IMG/VR virus record: IMGVR_UViG_3300025280_002275
Location: 1-24,765 of that record
DNA: 24,765 nt
Source: a virus
Direction: 5' to 3' (one strand)
Under the pieces are notes generated by a model that was not told where the DNA came from, did not search any database, and was given only the letters and a program-made list of their open reading frames with translations. The position numbers and the translations under genes are program-made. Within the stretch, counting starts at the first letter, position 1, and every line of letters starts with the position of its first letter. Positions 1-6,990 of this stretch are shown here, piece after piece.

Positions 1-648
1 GAGATTAAGTTTATGAAGATCCCGTCTGACATAATCAATCCCAGTTTTGTGTCTGACTTTGAATATAAAGCCCGTGGAACTCACGAGACACCTTGGTTTA
101 ATGCAGGACAGTCAGAGGTTGATAAGCTGGCATTGAACTTGAGAGTAGAAGTACAGGATTCTTCTTCAACAGAGAAGGTAACTGTCTCATATGCAACGGA
201 TTACAGTGAGTCGGCTTACACCTCTATGGGAGAGATTACATCAGACGGAATAACTACCTATACATTTGGTTCATCTGCGGGCACTACGTTTCGGGCAATC
301 AAGTTCAAGCTGGAGTTAGCCCGTACCACGAATACCGACACTGACAATTATAAGAAGAAGACTCCTGATGTCGTTTCACTGACATTGGAATGGAGAAAGA
401 AGCTGCCTGCTAAGTGGGGCCATCAAGTACAGATAGACTTGAATAAAGATTACAAGGGCAAGAGTCCGAAAGACCTGAGATCTGCCCTGTTAAGTGCTAT
501 TGAAAGCACAACGCTTGTTGAGTTCACATTCAGGGACGATAGTGGCGGTACCCGCAATTTCTATGTAGACGTAGCTTCTGCTACCGGTATGGAATACAGC
601 GGATATGATGAACGCGGGGCGACTACGATCAACCTGGTGGAACCATGA
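1..648 (+). CDS. Tail-associated protein, C-terminal part (5' end cut by window)
   Basis: The frame is open from base 1 with no stop before the first ATG at 13, and no convincing ribosome binding site can be judged, so this is probably the 3' part of a longer gene. From the ATG it gives 211 residues. The first two thirds are beta-rich and Ser/Thr-rich with short strands; the last 75 residues (from about 137) form a separate module that includes WGHQVQIDL, a KSPKDLRSAL helix and a closing INLVEP. This layout resembles minor tail or baseplate proteins of environmental phages, recalled from family patterns rather than from a search. It overlaps the next gene by four bases (ATGA), which implies translational coupling. 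Role in tail or baseplate assembly is inferred from position before the fibre gene. Confidence 0.65.
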   Translation, partial: EIKFMKIPSDIINPSFVSDFEYKARGTHETPWFNAGQSEVDKLALNLRVEVQDSSSTEKVTVSYATDYSESAYTSMGEITSDGITTYTFGSSAGTTFRAIKFKLELARTTNTDTDNYKKKTPDVVSLTLEWRKKLPAKWGHQVQIDLNKDYKGKSPKDLRSALLSAIESTTLVEFTFRDDSGGTRNFYVDVASATGMEYSGYDERGATTINLVEP

Positions 649-938
649 TCATTGATATCGGCACAACTACAGTTTCTACGGCTGGTACTGAGCAGCAGAT
701 ATCCAACACGAATAACAGGGTACTGTGGATCAAGGCAAAGGCACTGGCTGCAAACAGTGGTATAGCCTATCTGGGCGTGTCAGATGTCACATCAACTAAC
801 GGGTATGAGTTATCTGCCGGTAACGAGATCGAGATAAACTTCAAAGATGTAGGTGGATCTGTAGTGTTCTCAAGTATCTATGTGGATGTTGCCACAAACG
901 GAGACAAGGTCTGCTGGGCCGTGATACTGGATGGCTGA
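645..938 (+). CDS. Small beta-rich virion protein, unknown function
   Basis: 97 residues. The ATG overlaps the stop of the preceding tail gene (ATGA), so translation is probably coupled. The sequence alternates short hydrophobic strands (VLWIKAKAL, IAYLGVSDV, VFSSIYVDV, VCWAVIL) with Gly/Asn/Thr turns, the look of a single small beta-sandwich; no signal peptide, membrane segment or catalytic motif is seen. Small domains of this type occur as decoration or tail-fibre accessory proteins in phages, but I do not recognise a named family. Position between a tail protein and the fibre supports a structural role. Confidence 0.7.
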   Translation: MIIDIGTTTVSTAGTEQQISNTNNRVLWIKAKALAANSGIAYLGVSDVTSTNGYELSAGNEIEINFKDVGGSVVFSSIYVDVATNGDKVCWAVILDG

Positions 939-965
939 ATATGGCAGGGAAGGTAAAGCCGGTAA

Positions 966-1346
966 ATGACTACTCAACAGGCCACTGTGCCAGATACATG
1001 GAAGGGCAGCGATGTGGCATATGTGGCATATGAGGCACTTATACGTGCAGGCAAGGAACCCGGCAGAGATTTCAGCTATCAATCACGTACCCAGGGAAGG
1101 CGGTTAGAGAGTAGCCTTGAAGTAGACTTCAGTTTCCAGAATCCGCCTAATCTTGCAATGCAGATACAGGAATCATTATACAGCCATCCGGGTGGCATAG
1201 AGACACGGGGAACTGATGTTTTGGCAAGGGCACAGCTTGCAGGACAGGGTGTTACGCTTATAATGTTGTCGCATGAGAAGCTTCAACAGGACCCTGACTG
1301 GCTCATATCAGAAGCATTACAGTACCGTGATCATAGCTGGGAGTAA
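966..1346 (+). CDS. Small protein resembling a PD-(D/E)XK/Vsr-like nuclease fold, probably catalytically altered
   Basis: 126 residues. An N-terminal helix (WKGSDVAYVAYEALIRAGKE) is followed by SSLEVDFSF (D54), LAMQIQESLYSHPGG (residues 63-77), a helix with ARAQLAGQG and a strand VTLIMLS, then DPDWLISEALQYRDHS. That order (Glu in helix 1, V-D-F strand, strand with E-x-K/Q, then R-x-x-x-L-x-x-x-G and a final strand) is the order of small Vsr-like/DUF559-like nuclease folds. The position expected to be acidic is Q66 (Q-I-Q), so activity is doubtful. It sits in the tail module between structural genes, an odd place for a nuclease. Recognition is by pattern only. Confidence 0.6.
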   Translation: MTTQQATVPDTWKGSDVAYVAYEALIRAGKEPGRDFSYQSRTQGRRLESSLEVDFSFQNPPNLAMQIQESLYSHPGGIETRGTDVLARAQLAGQGVTLIMLSHEKLQQDPDWLISEALQYRDHSWE

Positions 1347-1349
1347 ATT

Positions 1350-4337
1350 ATGGCTATAACTGATATTAATATAAGTGGAAAAATCTATCAAGACGATGGG
1401 GGTGCTGTAAATGGGGCCACGGTTGCCGTTCTTCATACTGGTACTACGAGTCAAGAAACATCAACAACCAGTGATTCTAACGGTGCGTGGTCAATTACTG
1501 AAACTTCCCTTGATGCCACCTATGACATTAAGATCACATCGGGTGCCAGTGTCAGGTACATCCTCTGGTCTGACGAGATTACAACCAAGGGAGTAGATAC
1601 TGCGTCCCTGAAGGTTCGCGGTGTGGAAGGTGCAGCAGCTCCTATATATTTCTTTGCCGATCAGGCGGATCAAGATATCGACGTATGGAGGATAAACGCA
1701 GCCGATGGGGGCATACTAACTTTCGACAACCGGGCGAGTGGTAGTAGTGACAGTGATCTCGTCGCCCAGATGACTATTACCCCTCACGCAACCGTAGCTT
1801 CGTCATCAGTGACATTCCCCGGAATTCTTGACGTAAACGGTACTGCTGATTTCGATGTAACTGATTTCGATATAGCATCATCAGGCGATATAGATCTTGT
1901 CTCTACCAACGACGCTGCTGCTGCTATCTATCTACGAGAGAACGCAGGCACAAGTGGGACTGTCAAAATACACGCAGATCAAGGAACCTCTGTTACTGAG
2001 GGTGCTGAGTCTATAAATATACTCTCAGATGCCGGGGGAGTAGGTATACGTTCAACTGCGAATCTTGCCAAGGCAGTTAACATAACTTCTGATGGTGGCA
2101 CAACTGGATCCATCTCTATCTTTAACGATCAGGGAACATCGGTCACAGAGGGAGCAGAGTCTATATCACTTCTGTCTGATGCAGGGGGAGTTGGAATACG
2201 ATCTACAGCGAACCTGGCTAATGCAGTCAATCTAACTGTAGACGGCGGGACCAGCTCTACTATGACATTGTTTAATGACCAGGGCACGGCAGCTACTGAG
2301 GGTGCTGCATCAATACAGCTACTGTCAGACGTAGGTGGGATCAATGTTAAGTCTGGGTTGAACGCTGCAAGTGCCATACTCCTGACTGCTGACGGTGGTA
2401 CATCTGAAACGATTGTTGTTCATGCTGATCAGGGTACAGGTACCGGATCTATTCAACTCCTGTCTGATGCCGGGGGAATAACTCTGACCTCTGGAGTAGA
2501 TATAGACCTCGCTGCAACTTCGGATGTAAACCTACCGGCTAATGTAGGACTGACCTTTGGTGATGATGGAGAAAAAATTGAGGGGGACGGTACTAACTTA
2601 GTAGTAGAGAGTTCAGGCACTCTTGATATGAATTCAGGAGGTGTCCTTACCTTAGACTCAGGTGCAGCTATCAATATAGAACCTGCCTCTGGGTCTGCCA
2701 TTTTACTTGATGGAACTATCAGTGTAGATGCTGGGGTAGTAACAGGCGCAACAAGTATTACTTCTACCAATTTTGTAGGAACTGTTACTACTGCTACTCA
2801 AAATAGCATCACTACTATGACAGGCTTAGTCACTACTGGTGCCTTGAACTCTGGGTCTATTACAAGTGGTTTTGGCACTATAGATACAGGATCTTCAGCT
2901 ATAACAACCACAGGGTTGATATCTGGTGGGTCATTGGACGTTGATGATGTACTCATCAACGGGACAACTATAGGACATACAGATGATACAGACTTGATGA
3001 CAGTTGCTGATGGAGTCTTAACTGTGGCAGGCGAACTAGATGCAGCAACTCTAGATATATCGGGTAATGCTGATATAGACGGAACCACTAACCTCGATGC
3101 GGTTGATATTGACGGTAACGTACAGCTTGATGGCACGTTTATTACCGGTGCTACTACAGACGGTTACGATGTTAAGTTTTGGGGGAATACGTCCAATACA
3201 TATATGCTCTGGGATGAGAGCACTGATGACCTGGTGTTAACTCTCGGAGCGGAACTATATTTCTACGATGCCGCTGGTGGTGAACACATCAAGTCAGACG
3301 GCACGGACATGACCATCTACGCCGGTACTGATCTCAACCTCACCGTTGGGGCTGATATCAACATTCCTACTGACAAGGGACTTACCTTCGGGGACGATGG
3401 GCAGAAGATAGAGAGTGACGGCACTGACTTCACGATAGCGTCAGGGGCACAATTAAACCTGACAGCTACCGGAAATGTTTCTTTCGGTGATGGAGATATC
3501 ACAAACGTCGGAACAATTGATCTTGACCAGATTGACCCAGACGGTAACACTATCGGGATCGGAAGTGCGCCGAGTGCGTCAGGCTATTTTCGGATTGGTG
3601 CAACGTCTGCTCCTGCTTCTTCAACTGACTATTATCAGTCCATAGTTGGAGGTCGAGTGAATCCTGTAGGTGGTAGACGGGGCGGTTTATTTTATGTTTC
3701 AGGAACTATTGGAACCGCAGCGGATGCCAGTAACGAACATCCACTGATAACAGCAGTAAATATAGGTGCGCCGACAGTATCGGCTGGTGGCGAGGATGTC
3801 GGTAAGCTAGTAACTCTCTATGTCGCAGCGGCACCAAGCGCACTAAGTTCAGGTTCAGTTACTGAAGGCGGTCCCCATGCGCTATGGGTAGATGCTGGAA
3901 CTTCACGGTTTGATGGTGGAGTGATAATAGGTGCATCAGAATCCACCAATAACTTGATTGATGATGCCAGTACAGGTTCTGGTTCTACTACGTTATATGT
4001 TGGGAATCAGTCCATCACAACATCATCAGATGCGCGATTGAAGGAGAACATAACTGACAGCACGGTTAATGCCCTGGATAAAATCAAGGAATTGCGTGTC
4101 GTAGATTTCGATTGGGTTGATCCGTCTGATACCAGTCCTAATAATAAGAACGCTCGTGGACGGTGGACAGGTATGCTGGCGCAGGAAACGGTTGAAACTG
4201 TGCCTTGGATAATCAATGCGCCACGTACTGAGGATGGAGAGATTGACCATGCAAGCAGTAATACGTGGTTCGTAGATTACCAGCATCTTGTTCCGATGTT
4301 GGTCAAGGCAATTCAGCAACTGGAAGCGAAACTCTAG
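1350..4337 (+). CDS. Tail fibre/spike protein with C-terminal S74 intramolecular chaperone domain
   Basis: 995 residues. Residues 1-85 look like an Ig/carboxypeptidase-regulatory-like domain (ISGKIYQDDGGAVNGATVAV). The middle is a long Gly/Asp/Ser/Thr-rich beta-repeat shaft with almost no Cys; it includes tandem 50-residue repeats (nucleotides 1981-2430, period exactly 150) and a second repeated unit around GLTFGDDGEKIEGDGT / GLTFGDDGQKIESDGT. The end carries SDARLKENI, whose S893-D894 and K898 match the Ser/Lys self-cleavage site of the peptidase S74 (endosialidase-type chaperone) domain, followed by about 100 residues typical of that domain with GMLAQE and a final coiled stretch. Such proteins trimerise and the chaperone end is then cleaved off. 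Likely host-receptor binding; no enzymatic glycan-cleaving motif was recognised. Confidence 0.9.
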   Translation: MAITDINISGKIYQDDGGAVNGATVAVLHTGTTSQETSTTSDSNGAWSITETSLDATYDIKITSGASVRYILWSDEITTKGVDTASLKVRGVEGAAAPIYFFADQADQDIDVWRINAADGGILTFDNRASGSSDSDLVAQMTITPHATVASSSVTFPGILDVNGTADFDVTDFDIASSGDIDLVSTNDAAAAIYLRENAGTSGTVKIHADQGTSVTEGAESINILSDAGGVGIRSTANLAKAVNITSDGGTTGSISIFNDQGTSVTEGAESISLLSDAGGVGIRSTANLANAVNLTVDGGTSSTMTLFNDQGTAATEGAASIQLLSDVGGINVKSGLNAASAILLTADGGTSETIVVHADQGTGTGSIQLLSDAGGITLTSGVDIDLAATSDVNLPANVGLTFGDDGEKIEGDGTNLVVESSGTLDMNSGGVLTLDSGAAINIEPASGSAILLDGTISVDAGVVTGATSITSTNFVGTVTTATQNSITTMTGLVTTGALNSGSITSGFGTIDTGSSAITTTGLISGGSLDVDDVLINGTTIGHTDDTDLMTVADGVLTVAGELDAATLDISGNADIDGTTNLDAVDIDGNVQLDGTFITGATTDGYDVKFWGNTSNTYMLWDESTDDLVLTLGAELYFYDAAGGEHIKSDGTDMTIYAGTDLNLTVGADINIPTDKGLTFGDDGQKIESDGTDFTIASGAQLNLTATGNVSFGDGDITNVGTIDLDQIDPDGNTIGIGSAPSASGYFRIGATSAPASSTDYYQSIVGGRVNPVGGRRGGLFYVSGTIGTAADASNEHPLITAVNIGAPTVSAGGEDVGKLVTLYVAAAPSALSSGSVTEGGPHALWVDAGTSRFDGGVIIGASESTNNLIDDASTGSGSTTLYVGNQSITTSSDARLKENITDSTVNALDKIKELRVVDFDWVDPSDTSPNNKNARGRWTGMLAQETVETVPWIINAPRTEDGEIDHASSNTWFVDYQHLVPMLVKAIQQLEAKL
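1981..2445 (+). repeat. In-gene tandem repeat, exact 150-bp period, inside the fibre shaft
   Basis: Units start at 1981, 2131, 2281 and (truncated) 2431, each opening with a DQGT-encoding sequence and carrying an ILSDAGG/LLSDAGG-type strand. The first two units are most alike in protein (both have VGIRSTANLA). The exact codon-preserving spacing shows recent duplication or homogenisation of the shaft repeat, which would change fibre length without breaking the frame. Confidence 0.85.
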
Positions 4338-4348
4338 AGAGGTGACGT

Positions 4349-4564
4349 ATGTCAACAGTATATAACGAGGACGTTTTGGAGTGGCTTGAGTCCAAGAAGT
4401 CCATAATGGTGGCAGGTATACAGGAAGTACGGAGATTACAGGCACAAGGCTCGTTGTATACGACTGCAAACAAAACGACTCTTCTAAACTCAATCAAAGC
4501 GAAATGTGCTGCCATTACAGCTTTAGATGTAACTGAGTATGCGGGAGCAGATGAGGCAACATAA
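4349..4564 (+). CDS. Small hypothetical protein after the fibre gene
   Basis: 71 residues, preceded by GAGAGGTGACGT, a good ribosome binding site ending six bases before the ATG. It looks helical and soluble: an acidic N-terminal helix, then VAGIQEVRRLQAQGSLYTT and a helix ending in EYAGADEAT. No known domain recognised. Directly after the fibre gene and before membrane-protein genes, so it could be a fibre-assembly or particle accessory protein, but this is only position. Confidence 0.7.
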   Translation: MSTVYNEDVLEWLESKKSIMVAGIQEVRRLQAQGSLYTTANKTTLLNSIKAKCAAITALDVTEYAGADEAT

Positions 4565-4570
4565 TTTATT

Positions 4571-4747
4571 TTGAATGAGCGAGAGAGGCATGAGGCCGTC
4601 AAGGCACTACTGGCAATAAAAATATTACCGTTACTGAAGTCTCAGCAACGGCGTGTCAGGCTGATTGTGATAATGCAGGCAGTAGGCTTTGTACTTTTGA
4701 TAGTGTTGATCGCATTAGTAGCGATATCCAGATTTATATATGGCTGA
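4571..4747 (+). CDS. Small single-span membrane protein (TTG start proposed)
   Basis: 58 residues if TTG at 4571 is used; there is no ATG near the beginning. A charged N-terminus (NERERHEAVKALLAIK) precedes a strongly hydrophobic stretch (LIVIMQAVGFVLLIVLIALV) and SRFIYG, giving one clear membrane segment. It begins six bases after the stop of the previous gene and in the same frame. Its stop overlaps the start of the next gene as ATGGCTGA, and that next gene has no obvious ribosome binding site of its own, which supports real translation and coupling. No strong ribosome binding site is seen for the TTG. Role in the lysis/membrane cluster is inferred from neighbours. Confidence 0.5.
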   Translation: MNERERHEAVKALLAIKILPLLKSQQRRVRLIVIMQAVGFVLLIVLIALVAISRFIYG

Positions 4748-4994
4748 CAGTCCTAATGGCAACGGTAAGAAGGGCAAAGAGTCTGTAACGCTGTCAGGGC
4801 GTGAACTGATACAGCTAGTGATATTCACGCCGGTGGTGTTTACATGGTTGTTCCTGGCAGCAAGGATCATATGGAGTGCATCTTCTAACCCGGACACCCT
4901 GGATAACATCGAGGGACTTTTAACAGCCCTCGCAGTCCTCACGATACCAGTGAGTGCGGGTATTGGAAAGATATTTGAAAGTGGCAAGGAATAG
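4740..4994 (+). CDS. Holin-like small membrane protein
   Basis: 84 residues with a polar, Lys/Gly-rich N-terminus (NGNGKKGKES), then two hydrophobic segments: about 29-47 (VIFTPVVFTWLFLAARII) and about 62-79 (LLTALAVLTIPVSAGIGKIF), with a short polar loop containing SNPDTLDN. Size and two-span topology fit class II-type phage holins, which permeabilise the inner membrane at the end of infection; many unrelated small phage membrane proteins look similar, so this is not certain. The start overlaps the end of the preceding membrane ORF by eight bases. Confidence 0.55.
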   Translation: MADSPNGNGKKGKESVTLSGRELIQLVIFTPVVFTWLFLAARIIWSASSNPDTLDNIEGLLTALAVLTIPVSAGIGKIFESGKE

Positions 4995-4997
4995 GAC

Positions 4998-5909
4998 ATG
5001 AAAAAGATAAAGCTGGTTGTCAAAGAACGCCGGATCTACTTTCCTTCAATCCCGTTTATCGGAATAACACTTCCCCTTAACCTTGCTTTCAAACTACCGG
5101 CCCTGCAAGGGCTTAGTTTCGGGCGCAATGCAAAGGCGATGGTGGTCTTCACCGTAATGATGTCCTTCGCTGTGATAGCAGGTGCGGTGTATTTCGCAAT
5201 CAAGGGCATTGATCCTGCCCCTGTGTGGCCCCAGAGCGCAACGTATGACGCAGCAAGGGCGCAGAGGCTTGGACAGGAGCAGATCGGTGTAGGGCAGGAT
5301 ATGCCAGAAGATACACAACAGGGAACCATGACCTTGGAACTCAACATCGGTGGGGCCAGGATCGAGTCCATCAAGTTCAGTGATATGTCAGTAGGTAAAG
5401 CGTCCGGGTTGACTGATGCAATTGCTATCTCCGCTACGACAGGTAACATCCTCTGCGAGACCCTGGAACTGATAGACGTTGAGGCAACTGATTTCCTTTT
5501 CAACACGAGCACTGCCTACTCGCTACAGGTTTCAACCACTACGGCAGACGGACTATCGATCTCTCCGACGCTATCCAGTGATCCTGTGAAGTACGCCTTT
5601 GGATCTACTCGTGGTGCGCTCAATGTACCTGAAGTTTCCGGTGGTACGTTTGACAGGATACTTTTGACCAGCAGTGAAACCAGTACGGTGGGTACGATCT
5701 CGTTCACGAGGGTTAAGGCGTTTGGAGCGGGGATTACGATGACCAACCTACAGTGCGGCACGGTTGTCATCCGTGGCACTGATGCCGAGGAGTCTGTGTA
5801 CGGTGACGGTACAGGTATCGATACGCCGAGCTTTACCATTGCCAGCTCAGTGAAGGTCCAGTCAAGTACATTAACGGGTAACGTAGAGAAGCCTGTTTCT
5901 GTAAAGTGA
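4998..5909 (+). CDS. Membrane-anchored beta-rich protein, unknown function
   Basis: 303 residues. Basic N-terminus (MKKIKLVVKERR), a hydrophobic segment at about 47-69 (AMVVFTVMMSFAVIAGAVYFAI) that should anchor it in the membrane, then a long Ser/Thr/Gly-rich beta-repeat region with alternating short strands up to the end, like a beta-solenoid or surface-exposed sheet. No catalytic motif seen. The ATG follows AAGGAATAGGAC, an acceptable ribosome binding site, four bases after the stop of the holin-like gene. It may be a membrane-tethered host-surface or superinfection protein; that is speculation from topology and position. Confidence 0.7.
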   Translation: MKKIKLVVKERRIYFPSIPFIGITLPLNLAFKLPALQGLSFGRNAKAMVVFTVMMSFAVIAGAVYFAIKGIDPAPVWPQSATYDAARAQRLGQEQIGVGQDMPEDTQQGTMTLELNIGGARIESIKFSDMSVGKASGLTDAIAISATTGNILCETLELIDVEATDFLFNTSTAYSLQVSTTTADGLSISPTLSSDPVKYAFGSTRGALNVPEVSGGTFDRILLTSSETSTVGTISFTRVKAFGAGITMTNLQCGTVVIRGTDAEESVYGDGTGIDTPSFTIASSVKVQSSTLTGNVEKPVSVK

Positions 5910-5915
5910 TATAAT
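5910..5915 (+). promoter_or_regulatory. Candidate extended -10 promoter before the second holin-like gene
   Basis: TGATATAAT (TG at 5907-5908, TATAAT at 5910-5915) is a perfect extended -10 box placed right at the stop of the preceding gene and about 60 bases before the next start. No good -35 box is visible at 17 bases upstream, which is tolerated by extended -10 promoters. A short GCTC/GAGC hairpin follows near 5939-5950. Function inferred from sequence only. Confidence 0.4.
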
Positions 5916-5975
5916 CCCCTACACTTTGTTATTGCGTCGCTCTATGAGCAACGTAGTAATCAGGAGGGTATGTGA

Positions 5976-6158
5976 ATGGACGTGTTGAATGTTCTCAGTA
6001 ATTTCATTGGTAAAATTCGGCCCCAGGTCTTCCTAGCACTGACAATTCTTGGAGTGATTGCATATATAGGAGTTCAGGAGAATCTGACCGAGATTGCGGT
6101 GGGCTGTATAGCGGGCATCATAGCTCTCGCAAAAGATGTGATGCAAGCCGATGCTTAA
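5976..6158 (+). CDS. Holin-like two-span small membrane protein
   Basis: 60 residues. Two hydrophobic segments, about 18-32 (VFLALTILGVIAYIG) and about 39-53 (IAVGCIAGIIALAKD), are joined by a short polar loop (VQENLTE). The strong ribosome binding site AGGAGGG at 5962-5968 lies seven bases before the ATG. Size, topology and position next to another holin-like gene suggest a holin/antiholin pair, but no lysin gene is visible in the window to confirm a lysis cassette. Its end overlaps the start of the next small membrane ORF by eight bases. Confidence 0.6.
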   Translation: MDVLNVLSNFIGKIRPQVFLALTILGVIAYIGVQENLTEIAVGCIAGIIALAKDVMQADA

Positions 6159-6237
6159 TAGACTTGCACAGGTCGCAACTATCGGGATATGCCTCGGCGT
6201 CTGGGTCACCCTCGCATGGCTGGTGATGAATGGCTAG
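6151..6237 (+). CDS. 28-residue single-span membrane peptide
   Basis: ATG at 6151 lies inside the end of the preceding gene; the product is MLNRLAQVAT followed by a hydrophobic helix (IGICLGVWVTLAWLVMNG). It overlaps the next gene start as ATGGCTAG, so the three genes form a coupled chain. Too short for family assignment. The chain of overlaps and the clean membrane segment argue for a real gene; a chance ORF remains possible. Confidence 0.45.
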   Translation: MLNRLAQVATIGICLGVWVTLAWLVMNG

Positions 6238-6409
6238 ATTACTGGAATGGTTGGGTGTTACACCTGTCGTCCGTGACGTCTGGTGCGTGAGATGTAAGGC
6301 GAGGCGCACCGTTAAGAAAATCGCAGTCCACGAGGAGCGATCAGGATCACGGCGCATGGTCGGCAAGTGTCAGGTCTGCGAATCTGCTACCTCGACATTC
6401 GTTAAATGA
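6230..6409 (+). CDS. DUF5679-like small zinc-ribbon protein
   Basis: 59 residues from ATG at 6230 to TGA at 6407-6409. WCVRCKARR (C19, C22) and GKCQVCES (C47, C50) with a ~24-residue basic spacer give a four-cysteine zinc ribbon; the order Y/W-C-V-x-C-x-A-K/R-R then G-x-C-x-V-C closely resembles the small DUF5679 domain often found in phages and bacteria, from memory of the family. Function of that family is unknown. It is the last rightward gene before the convergent hairpin, and overlaps the preceding membrane peptide gene by eight bases. Confidence 0.65.
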   Translation: MARLLEWLGVTPVVRDVWCVRCKARRTVKKIAVHEERSGSRRMVGKCQVCESATSTFVK

Positions 6410-6467
6410 TACCTATGTACAAGGCACCCGGCATAGAGTAAGATAGCCTCGTCATTCTCCTTTAGCT

Positions 6468-6522
6468 GGGCCGGGTAGTAGCGGAGACAGGCCTCTCCAT
6501 AATCGCGACTACTACCCGGCCC
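6468..6522. terminator. Strong hairpin between convergent operons, likely terminator
   Basis: GGGCCGGGTAGTAG (6468-6481) pairs perfectly with CTACTACCCGGCCC (6509-6522), 14 base pairs; the 27-base interior holds a second stem GGAGA/TCTCC (6483-6487 with 6494-6498). It lies between the last rightward gene and the end of the leftward operon and is followed on the + strand by CTCTTGTTT and, further on, a T-rich run near 6551-6563. Placement suits a (possibly bidirectional) terminator; the branched loop is unusual. Confidence 0.65.
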
Positions 6523-6568
6523 TCTTGTTTCCGGTACTAATCTCAGGCTGTTTTTTCTTCTTTGTCAT
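6512..6568 (-). CDS. Possible 18-residue lysine-rich peptide
   Basis: ATG at 6568 overlaps the stop of the VRR-NUC gene (ATGA), and AAGGAG lies nine bases upstream inside that gene, a well-placed ribosome binding site. The peptide is MTKKKKQPEISTGNKRAG and its stop lies in the distal arm of the terminator hairpin. The good start signals are the only argument for it; with 18 residues a chance frame is quite possible. Confidence 0.25.
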   Translation of the reverse strand: MTKKKKQPEISTGNKRAG

Positions 6569-6990
6569 GCCAGTATCTCCTTAATAGGGTCCATGTCATC
6601 GGGACAGTACCATAGATACGCTTCTATTCCGGGTATCTGTTGCAGCTTCTCAAGCCACAGTTCCTGTTCAGGCGTGGGCTTGTTGCCTTTCATCTTGAGT
6701 TCTGTAAAGAGGAGTCGAGGGGGGCGCACAAGTACCAGGTCAGGGAATCCCTTGTCACTGCCCCTGGAGTTCCGTGTGTGATAAATTAGATCCCACCCTG
6801 TTAAAGTTGCTTCATCCCGGATCATTTCAAGAAACTCTTTCTCGTTCTTCGGCACTATTACCAGCTCTACAGGTTCTTCGATCTCTGCTTCAACAGGATC
6901 TGCCTCATGGCACTCACACTCACACTCTTCGTATTGACAGTGTCTCCACTTGTCCCGGTGTACATTGTATTTGCATATTAGTGAGATCAT
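6565..6990 (-). CDS. VRR-NUC domain nuclease
   Basis: 141 residues. After a Cys-rich N-terminus (C6, C18, C23, C25, C27, possible metal site) and an acidic linker, residues 48-141 match the VRR-NUC nuclease fold: helix with E52, TGWDLIYHTRNS, KGFPDLVLVRPP (D84), LLFTELKM (E97, K99), then TPEQELWLEKLQ and a strand ending in AYLWYCPDD. D84/E97/K99 form the PD-(D/E)XK-type metal site. Stand-alone VRR-NUC proteins of phages are thought to process DNA junctions or branched intermediates. The ATG overlaps the methyltransferase stop (ATGA), so it is coupled to it. Confidence 0.88.
   Translation of the reverse strand: MISLICKYNVHRDKWRHCQYEECECECHEADPVEAEIEEPVELVIVPKNEKEFLEMIRDEATLTGWDLIYHTRNSRGSDKGFPDLVLVRPPRLLFTELKMKGNKPTPEQELWLEKLQQIPGIEAYLWYCPDDMDPIKEILA

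Noticed and set aside
931-969. 12-residue ORF bridging the genes at 645 and 966
   Set aside because: It overlaps both neighbours in coupling fashion (its stop overlaps the ATG at 966), but it is too short to support as a gene.
2129-3550. Series of minus-strand ORFs opposite the fibre shaft
   Set aside because: They arise from the low-complexity repeat composition and lack ribosome binding sites.
4026-4493. 155-codon ORF antisense to the end of the fibre gene
   Set aside because: It is the mirror of the S74 domain and the next gene; no start signal.
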